From NCBI RefSeq assembly GCF_002849595.1, contig NZ_NRQR01000013.1, forward strand, positions 124,001-188,000: DNA of 64,000 nt, read 5' to 3'. The notes beneath the pieces are model-generated. The model searched no databases, had not been told where the DNA came from, and saw only the letters and a list, made by a program, of their open reading frames with translations. The DNA comes from Luteimonas rhizosphaerae (GTDB taxonomy: Bacteria > Pseudomonadota > Gammaproteobacteria > Xanthomonadales > Xanthomonadaceae). Position numbers and translations under genes: made by a program. The first letter of the stretch is position 1, and each line of letters begins with the position of its first letter. This document shows positions 34,600 to 44,100 of the stretch, one piece after another.

Positions 34600-34960
34600 G
34601 CTCGGAGGCTAGTCGGTCGCGCGTCGTGCGTCCGCGAGGGTCGCGTCACACGGCATCGCACGTCGGCGGTCTGCATCGGATCGGCGGACGTGCTGTCGTC
34701 TCGATTGCGTCTCGACGGATGCCGGGGACTGGACCACATAAATGCCCTCGCGCCCGGCGCAGCGCGTCCGCGAATGCGCGGACACCATCGCCTGCGCCTG
34801 CCCGCAATGAATACGTATGCAGCGCCGGTCCGCGCGTCGATGCCGGGACTACCATGCGCGTGACCGCTCGAACCGCGCCGTCGCCGCACAGATCCCACGA
34901 CGGGACATGGCGCCGGACGCACCACTGCATGCAGTCCGCTGGACATCCTTGGGAGGGGAC
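34600..34960 (+). promoter_or_regulatory. Regulatory region upstream of the alpha-glucan TonB receptor
   Basis: A 361-bp gap between divergent genes. It holds the 17-bp operator copy at 34807-34823 and a GGGAGGGGAC ribosome site just before ATG 34961. No open frame here looks like a gene; short frames over the operator start with the fortuitous ATGAATACGTAT. Confidence 0.55.
34807..34823 (+). promoter_or_regulatory. LacI-type operator of the TonB receptor gene
   Basis: ATGAATACGTATGCAGC, an exact 17-bp match (opposite orientation) to the site at 31862-31878. It lies 137 bp upstream of the receptor ATG. Confidence 0.7.
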
Positions 34961-37653
34961 ATGTCGAAGCTCAATCGCAATCTGCTGAGCGCCGCACTGG
35001 CGTCGGCGCTGTTCACGATCGCCGCCGCTGCGCACGCGCAGACCACCACCACGACCACCGACGCCACCGCGGGCGACGACGCCGTCGAGCTCGACCGCGT
35101 CCAGGTCACCGGCATCCGCCGCGGCATCGAAAGCGCGATCTCGATCAAGCGCGACGCCACGCAGATCGTCGAGGCGGTTTCCGCCGAAGACATCGGCAAG
35201 CTGCCCGACGTGAGCATCGCCGAATCGATCGCACGCCTGCCCGGCGTGTCCGCGCAGCGCGTCGCCGGCCGCGCGCAGGTGATCAGCGTCCGCGGCCTGT
35301 CGCCCGACTTCGCGACCACGCTGCTCAACGGGCGCGAGATGGTCAGCACCGGCGACAACCGCAGCGTCGAATTCGACCAGTACCCGTCGGAACTCGTCAG
35401 CGGCGTGACCGTCTACAAGACGCCCGACGCCGGCCTGTTCGGCCAGGGCCTGTCGGGCACGCTGGACATGCAGACCGTGCGGCCGTTGAACTTCAACGAG
35501 TCGGTGATCACGCTCAACGGCCGCTACCAGCGCAACTCGCTGGGCGAAGCGGCGAAGACCGATCCCTACGGCAACCGCATCAGCGGCAGCTGGATCGGCC
35601 AGTCCGCCGACCGCCGCTTCGGCTTCTCGATCGGCTACTCGCACAGCGACACGCCGATCCAGGAAAACCAGGTCGGCCTCTACGAACCGTGGAAGACCGA
35701 TGCGCGCCCGGGCCTCGCGCCCGGCACCTGGGCCACCGACGGCATGAAGGCGCTGCGCCGCACCGGCTACACCAAGCGCGACGGTGTGATGGCGACGCTG
35801 CAGTTCCGGCCGTCGAACGCCTGGACCAGCACGCTCGACCTGTTCCACTCGCGCGCCGAGCAGGAAGACACCGCGAACCAGTTCGAGGTCAACACCCAGT
35901 TCAACGGCTCGTTCCCGTGCAATCCCGAGTGCGTCTACAGCGACGTGCGCACCAGCGAGAACGGCAGCTTCGCCGGCGGCACGCTGACCGGCGTGTATCC
36001 ACTGGTCCGCGGCATGTACAACCGTCGCGAAGACCGCATCTCGTCAGCTGGTCGAAGGCCAGGCGCTCCGAGATCAGTCTCGAGAACAACGCCCAGCGCC
36101 TGCCGAACCCGTCGCTCGACACGATCGAACTCGACATCCGCAGCAACGATTTCACCCAGCTGGCGCCGGGCCTCGACTACTCCGATCCGAGCCAGCTGTT
36201 CCTGACCAACACGATCTACGGCTCCGGCTACGGCAAGACGCCGCAGGTAGAAGACGAACTCAAGGCCGCGCGCGTGGGGCTGACCCTGCCCGCGCCCGGT
36301 TCGATCACGTGGCTGTCCGAGTTCGACTTCGGCCTCAACCACACCGATCGCGAGAAGTCGAAGCGCCAGCCGGAAGGCAACATCGTGCTCGGCGCGCAGG
36401 GCGACACCGCCATCGCCAGCGATCTGCAGTACGGCCTCGTCGATCTCGGCTTCGCCGGCGTCGGCTACATCCCGGCCTGGAACGTGCCCGCCGCGGTCGA
36501 CCGCTACATGGTGTTCGAGCCGACCGAGGATCTGGATTACCTGATCCCCAAGGCCTGGACGGTCAGCGAAAAGATCACCAGCGCGTTCGCCCGCGCCAAC
36601 CTCAGCACCGAATGGGGCGCGGCCACTGTTACCGGCAACGTGGGCGTGCAGATCCAGCGAGTCGACCAGTCGTCCGCGTCGCGCTACTTCGATTCGACCC
36701 AGCCGGCCGGCAGCAACGTGCGGCCGTTCGAATCGGGCAAGACCTATACCGACGTGCTGCCGAGCATGAACCTCGCGTTCCAGCTGCCGAACGAACACAC
36801 GCTGCGTATCGGCCTGGCCGAGCAGGTCGCGCGTCCGCGCGTCGACCAGTTGCGCTCGTCGCTGGAATTCGGCGTCGACACGAGCAACGGCCGGCCCGGC
36901 GGCAGCGGCGGCAACCCGCTGCTGGATCCGTGGCGCGCGTACGCGTTCGACGTGTCGTGGGAGAAGTATTTCGGCAACCGCGCCTACGTGGCCGCCGCGT
37001 TCTTCTACAAGGACCTGCGCACCTACATCTACACGCAGACCGTCGACGACTACGATTTCTCCGATTTCGTCGACAGCTACGTGCCGCCGCCGGGCACGCC
37101 GCCGGTGCAGGACATCGGCAACTTCACCGCGCCGCAGAACGGCGAAGGCGGCACGCTGCGCGGCCTGGAACTGACGGCGTCGCTGCCGTTCGACCTGTGG
37201 ACCGAATCGCTGCGCGGCTTCGGCATCGTGGCCAGTGCCAGCTTCAACGACAGCAGCATCCAGATCTTCGACCCCGAAAGCGCCAACAGCGTCGGCAGCG
37301 GCCCGATCGACCTGCCGGGCCTGTCGAAGCGCGTCTACAACCTGACGGCGTACTACGAGCGCGACGGCTTCGAGGCACGCGTCAGCCAGCGCCGGCGCTC
37401 GGACTTCATCGGCGAGATCGGCAACTTCGACGGCGCGCGCACGCTGCGCTACGTCGTCGGCGAGAACATCACCGACGCGCAGATCAGCTACAGCTTCGGC
37501 GAAGACTCGTCGATGGACGGCCTGACCCTGCTGCTGCAGGCCAACAACATCACCAACGAGGCCTACCGTACGTACGCCGGCACGCGCGACCGCCCGCTCG
37601 AGAACCTCGAATGGGGCCGCACGTATCTGCTCGGTCTGAACTACCGGTTCTGA
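34961..37653 (+). pseudogene. TonB-dependent receptor (alpha-glucan/maltose locus), frameshifted
   Basis: ATG 34961 gives MSKLNRNLLSAALASALFTI and a signal peptide to AAAHA. The plug has VQVTGIRRGIESAISIKRDA, EDIGKLPDVSIAESIARLPG and SVRGLSPDFATTLLNGREM, a style typical of carbohydrate receptors of xanthomonads and Caulobacter. The first frame reads to about 36043 (MYNRREDRIS). From about 36040 another frame carries SWSKARRSEISLENNAQRLP to the barrel end GLNYRF at 37653. Family comparison suggests a loss of some tens of bases at the junction. Without it the gene would be full length (about 900 residues). The upstream operator ties it to the alpha-glucan regulon. Real mutation or sequencing error cannot be distinguished here. 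Confidence 0.85.
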
Positions 37654-37676
37654 CGGGGACGCGGTTCGGGCAGAAA

Positions 37677-37698
37677 AAGGCGGCCGATCGGCCGCCTT
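37677..37698 (+). terminator. Terminator after the TonB receptor gene
   Basis: AAGGCGGCC-GATC-GGCCGCCTT, a perfect 9-bp stem followed by GTTTTCTC, 23 bp after the stop. Confidence 0.85.
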
Positions 37699-37920
37699 GT
37701 TTTCTCTGATGCTGCCGGGGGGCGACGGACAACGGGCGGGACCACGTCCACCACACTTTGATCTTCCGGCGCCGTCCACCCGCGGGCACCGAGCGCCTCC
37801 TGCTCCTGTCGTCTCGCGTGGCAACCCGCGCCTTCGCGCCCCCCGCGGGCCTGGCACCGTGCGCGGCTGCACAAGCGCAATCCCCGCTCTGCACGCCTCC
37901 CCTGAGGCGCAGCGCCATCC
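37699..37920. other. Gene-free stretch
   Basis: Between the receptor terminator and the small ORF downstream of ndvB. No convincing coding frame, repeat or RNA gene is seen. Confidence 0.5.
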
Positions 37921-38148
37921 TCAGCGCCGCCGCCCCGGCCGCGTCAGGCCCTGCGCGGCCAGCATCGCATCGAGCCGCTGCCGCACCTCGGCCTGCTCCG
38001 CGTCCGTCCGGGCGCGCACGAGGATCTGCCGCGACAACGCCTCGAACTGCGGCCAGAACGCATCGGGCTTCCGCAACTTTTCCTGCCACATCGGCACCAT
38101 GCCGGCGAGCGCATCGAGCGCGCTCTCAAGCTCGATGCGCAGCGCCAT
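37921..38148 (-). CDS. Small hypothetical protein coupled to ndvB
   Basis: 75 residues, MALRIELESALDALAGMVPM and a basic tail ending RPGRRR. Its ATG overlaps the ndvB stop (TGATG), which favours real, coupled translation. It is predicted to be mostly helical (WQEKLRKPDAFWPQFEALSR, then DAEQAEVRQRLDAMLAAQ), soluble, without signal or membrane segment. The family is unrecognised. Confidence 0.6.
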   Translation of the reverse strand: MALRIELESALDALAGMVPMWQEKLRKPDAFWPQFEALSRQILVRARTDAEQAEVRQRLDAMLAAQGLTRPGRRR

Positions 38149-41100
38149 CAGTCGCGCGGCCCTTGCGCGTCACGCGGCCACTGCAGCACGACCTCGTGGA
38201 TCGCATCCGCGGTGTGCAGGGCGATGTCCAGGCCGTCCTGCAGCACACCGTCCAGCATCAGCCGCGCCGGCCCCGTGTCGAAGCAGGTGATCTGGATCCG
38301 GTACACCGCCGCGCCATGCCGCAGCTGCATCCGGTAACCCGGCCACGATGCGGGCACGCAGGGCGTGATCCGCAGACGGTCGCCATGGCGATGCAGGCCG
38401 AGCAGGGATTCGCTGAGCAGCCGGTACATCCAGCCCGCCGACCCCGTGTACCAGGTCCAGCCGCCGCGCCCGACATGCGGCGCGACACCGTAGACATCGG
38501 CCGCCATGACGTAGGGCTCGACCTTGTAGACGGCCGCGCCCGCGGCGTCTTCCGCGTGGTGCACCGGATTGATCATGCGCGCGAGTTCCCATGCGCGTTC
38601 GCGATCGCCGAGCGTAGCGAACGCCATCGCCGACCACACCGCCGCATGCGTGTACTGGCCGCCATTCTCGCGCACGCCCGGCACGTAGCCGCGGATGTAG
38701 CCGGGGTCGTGCGCGGTCTTGTCGAACGGCGGGTCCAGCAGCTGGATCAGCCCGGCATCGCGTTTGACCAGGTGCGTATCCAGCGCCGCCATCGCCTGTC
38801 CGGCGCGCTCGGGATCGGCCGCGCCCGACAGCACCGACCAGCTCTGCGAGATCGAATCGATCCGGCATTCGTCGCTGGTGTGCGAGCCGATCGGCGTGCC
38901 GTCGTCGAACCACGCGCGCCGGTACCAGCCGCCGTCCCAGGCATGCGCTTCGAGGTTGCCCTGCAGCTGCGCCGCGGCGTCGCGACAGACCACGGCGAAC
39001 GCGTGGTCGAAGCGCTGCAACGCGTCGTAGAGGAAGAAGCCCAGCCACACGCTCTCGCCGCGGCCGCCCTCGCCGACCCGGTTCATGCCGTCGTTCCAGT
39101 CGCCGGTGCCGATCAGCGGCAGGCCGCGTTCGCCTAGCAGGCTCATGCCCCGCTGCAGGGCCAGCACGCAATGGTCGTAGAACGGCTGGACCCGGCCGGA
39201 CGCGACCGGCAGGTCGTAGTAGGACTCTTCGTCGGCATTGACCAGGCGGCCTTCGATGAAGCCCACGCGCTCGTCGAGCACGCTGGTGTCGCCGGTGACG
39301 TCGAGATAGCGGCACGCGGCCACGGGCAACCACAGGTAATCGTCGGAACAGCGCGTGCGCACGCCGCGGTCCGCCGGCGGATGCCACCAGTGCAGCACAT
39401 CGCCCTGCGGGAACTGGTGCGCCGCGCTCAGCAGCAGATGCGCGCGGGTCAGCGCCGGCGCCGCGTGCACGGTAGCCATCGTGTCCTGCAGCTGGTCGCG
39501 GAACCCGAACGCGCCGCCCGACTGGTAATAGCCGCTGCGCGCGACATAGCGGCAGGCCAGCGTCTGGTACAGCAGCCAGCCGTTGACCAGCAGATCGGTG
39601 CCCGGTTCCGGCGTCTCCACCCGCACCGCGCCGAGCGTCTGCAGCCAGTGCAGGCGCACGCCGTCGAGGGCGTCGTGGGCCGGCATCGTGCCGCGCACGC
39701 GCGCGGCGAGATCGAGCGCAGTACCGAAGTCCTCGCCGATGCCGAGCCGGAACACGGTCTCGGTCGCCTGCCCCGGCCCCAGATCCACCTGCACCTGGAT
39801 CGCCGTGCAGGGATCGAGGCCCGCGCCGATCCGCCCGGACAGGCCCTCGCGGCGCAGCGCATCCGGCGCGCGCAGGCTGCCGTTGCGGCCGAGGAACTCG
39901 GTGCGGTCGCCGGTGAACGTGCGGCGGTCGCCATCGACGTCGAAGAACGCGACGCGCCCGCCGAACTCGGTGTTGTAGGGATTGCGAGCGGTCAGCATGC
40001 CGGTCGCCGGGTCCTGCTCGGTGACGACGTGCATCTGCGATTTCAGCCGGATGTCGCCGAGAATCCATTCGACGTACCCGGTCGCCGACAGGCGGCGTGG
40101 CCGGCCCGACAGGTTGCGCAGCTTCAGCACCGAGAATTTCACCGCCTCGTGCAAGCCCACGTAGACCCAGAGTTCGCTGGCGATGCCGTCCTCGACGTGC
40201 TCGTAGACGCTGTAGCCGAATCCGTGGCGGGTGCGATACGCCCCACGGCCGCGCAGCGGCAGCGGCATCGGCGACCAGACCTGGCCGGTCTCCTCGTCGC
40301 GCAGGTAGAAGGCCTCGCCGCCGGTGTCGGACACCGGATCGTTGTGCCACGGCGTCAACCGGAACTCGTGCGCATTCTCGAACCAGGTGTAGCCCGGTCC
40401 GCTTTCGCTGACGACGGTGCCGAGCTTCGGGTTGGCCATGACGTTCGACCAGGGCGCAGGCGTCGTCGCCGCGTCGTCGAGCACGATGACGTACTCGCGG
40501 CCGTCGGCCGCGAACGCGCCGAGGCCATTGTCGAAGTGCAGCGCGTCGGCCACCGCTTCGAACGGCCACGGGTCCTCGTCGTGCGACAGCGTCTGCGGCG
40601 GCGGCAGGCCGTACAGGCCACTGCGTTCGGCCGGGCCTTCGCGCTCCACATCGGCATCGAACGCCGCCGCGCCCGTCTCCACCGGCACCAGCAACGGCAG
40701 CGCCCGCTCGGGCACGACGTGACGCCCGACCTGCGACGCCAGCGTGCCGTGCTGGTCGCCGACGATGACGCGCGCCACGGACTGGATCAGGATGCGGTCC
40801 TCCTGCGAGATCTGGTGCGCGGGCCGCACGAAGATGCCACCCGGGCGATCGAGCACATTGCCTTCCGGTCCGGCCGAGACCAGGCCGAGGATCTGTTCCT
40901 GCAGCTGCTGCCGGTAGCCGGCCTGGTCCTCGTTCCAGATCACCAGGTCGACATGCAGGCCCTTGAGCCGCCAGTACGCATGCGCCTGCACCATCTGCCG
41001 CACCAGCTCGATGTTCTCGGCGTCCGCAATCTGTACCAGCACGATCGGCAGGTCCCCGGAAATCGAATGTCCCCACAGCCCCGACTGCCCGCGGCGGTTC

Positions 41101-44100
41101 TGCAGCAGCACGGCGCTGGTGGCGCGCAGGAACGGATGCGCGAACACCATGAGCCCGGCGATGCGCTCGTAGAGCTGCGCATCGGCCTGCGAGGCATTGA
41201 TCTGCCGGCGCACGACCTGGCTGTGGGTCCAGGCGAGATCGAACACGCGGTCGGCGAGACGCCGGTCGCGGTACTTGTCGATCAGCCCCGCACAGGCGTC
41301 ACGGTCATCGCCCACGCCGGTGACCAGATCGAGGATCGCCGTCTGCTCGGGGGCCAGCGTCATCCGCACGCGGATCGCGACGATCGGATCGAGCACCGAG
41401 CCCGCGGTATCCGACAGCGCGCCGGGCGCGGCCAGCGCCTGCGGCGTGCGCGGCGAGTTGCCGCGGCCGAGGAAACGCGCGCGGTCGGTCTCGTAGGAAA
41501 TCTCGACGATGTCCGCATCGTGCGCGGCGACAAGATGGAACATCCACGGCGGCACTTCGTCGTGCGCGCGCGGTCGACGCGTGCACAGCAGCGCCTGCTT
41601 GTCACGGACGATCTCGGTCTGCACGAACAGGTTGCTGAAGGCCGGATGCAGCTCGTCGGCGATCGCCGGCGCCAGCACCACTTCGGCGTAGGTCGTGATC
41701 TCGATCGTGCGCGGACGCCGCGAGCGGTTGACCAGGCGCAGGCGGCGCAGCTCGATGTCGTCCTCGGCCGAGACCGCGATCTCCAGATGCGTCTCCAGCC
41801 CGCGATGGCGGCCGCGGAACTCGGCCTTGGCGTCGGAGAAGATCGCTTCGTAATGCTCCACCGGCACGCAGGTCGGCTGATGCGCCGCCGACCAGACATC
41901 GCCGTTCTGCACGTCCTGCAGGTAGCAGAAGCTGCCCCACTGGTCGCGTGTCCCATCCTCGCGCCAGCGCGTCACCGCCATGTCGTGGTGGCGGGTGTAG
42001 CCGCCGCCGGCATTGGTCAGCAGCGCGTGGAAGCGGCCGTTGGACAGCATCTGCACCGCGGGGCGCGATGTGTCGGCGGTGCGGAAGATACGCAACTGGG
42101 TCTCGTCGATCGCGCTCGCGGTGCGCACGCCGACCGATTCGACCTCGTGCGGGCGGAACACGCCGGTGCGCGGCAGGCGCTCCTGCAGCAGCAGCAGCGT
42201 GGCCTGGAACTCGGCATCGGCGGTGAAGCGCTTCTGCATCGGCTGCTCGCGCAGCAGATGGTCCAGCGCGAGGAAGCCCATGCCCTGGTGATGGGCCATG
42301 AACGAGCGGACGATCGCATGCGTCTGCCCGCGCGGCAGCCGCGAGGCGGTGTAGTCGATCGCCTCGTACAGGCCGAACCGTCCGGAGAATCCTTCGGCAT
42401 CGAGCCGTTGCAGGTTCTGCGTCGCGGCTTCCGGCGCGACCATCAGCGCCATCATCGTCGCGTACGGCGCGATCACCAGATCCTCGCCGAGCCCGCGCTT
42501 GAGCCCCAGCCCCGGCACGCCGAACGCGCGGTACTGGTAGTTCATCCGCGCATCGACGGTGTTGTAGCCGGACTCCGAGATGCCCCAGGGCACGTCGTGC
42601 TGGCGCCCGTAGGCGATCTGCGCCTGCACCGCATGGCGCGAGGTCTGGTCGATCAGAGTGTCCGGATAGCTCGGCATCACCAGCTGCGGCATCAGGTACT
42701 CGAACATCGAGCCGCTCCACGACAGCAGCGTCGGGTCGCCGTCGACCTCGGTCAGCAGACGGCCGAGCGCGAACCAGGTGTCCTGCGGCAACTGGCCCTG
42801 GGCGATCGCGACGAAACTGCACAGCCGCGCTTCCGACGCGAGCAGGTCGTAATGGCCCTGATCGAGCCGGCGGTTGTCGACGTCGTAGCCGATCGACAGC
42901 AGGTGCCGCGCGCGGTCGTAGAGGAAGCCGTATTCCATCAGCGAGAACTGGCCCGCGACGTGCGCCAGGCGTTCCAGCTCGTGCACCTGGGCACAGGCCC
43001 ACGTGCGCACGCCGGCATCGGTGCCCGGCGCACACAGCGCGCGCAGCGTCGGCATCGCGTCCGGTTCCGTGCCGTCGACCGGCCCCGATTCGCCGGGGAC
43101 GGGCGCGGTCTGGCCCATGCCCGGCTGCAGCGCTGCGCGCGCATCGACGCAGGCCGCGTGCAGGCGCGCCACCCAGGCGCCGACATCGTCGTCGGCGGCT
43201 TCGGCTGTGCCTGCCGGTGGCGCGATCGCCAGCAGCGTCGCGGCGTGGGCCCGCAGGCCATCGAGCACGGCCAGCGCGCGGCGGCACGACACCGGTGGCA
43301 GCGTCAGCGCATCGTCGAGCTGGCTGCGGAACGCGTCCAGCGCCGGCTGCCAGCCGGCATCGGCGCGCGGCTGCGCTTCGCTGGCCAGGGTCAGCACGCC
43401 GAAGGTGTCGGCCAGGCCGGCGAAGGTCTGCGGCGCCAGGATCGGCGCGTCGATCAGGCCCAGCAGGCCCTGCCGCAATGTCAGCAGGTGGCCGGCGAGA
43501 TTGCCGCTGTCGACGGTCGAGATGTAGCGCGGCGGCAGGGGCGCCAGGGTTTCGGTGTCGTACCAGTTGTAGAAATGGCCGCGGTGGCGCGGCAGCTGGT
43601 CCAGCGTCGCGAACACGCGCTGGGTACGCTGCATGACGGCAGCGGTCTGCAGGTAACCGAAGTCCCAGGCGCCGACGTTCGCCAGCAGCGACAGGCCGAT
43701 GTTGGTCGGCGAGGTGCGGCGCGCGATGACCAGCGCCGGATGCTCCTGGATGTTGTCGGGCGGCAGCCAGTGGTCTTCTTCGCGGATGTTGACCTCGAAG
43801 AACGCCCAGGTGCGACGCGCCAGCCGGCCGAGGAACGCGCGGTCCGGCAGCGACAGTTGCGCACTGCGCTTCGGCGGCGGCTGGCCGAGCCAGGCCATCA
43901 GCAGCGGCGATGCGGCCCACAGCGCCAGCACCGGCGCGGCCACCCACAAGGCCTGCGGATTCAGGCGCCACAGCAGCGCGGCGACGACGATCGCGAGCAG
44001 CGGCGCCACCGACATCGTGCGCAGCTCCGCGGCGACGCCGCGTCCCAGGCTGCGTTCGACTTCGCTCGAGGGATTCCACTGCAGCAGATGGCGGCGGCTG

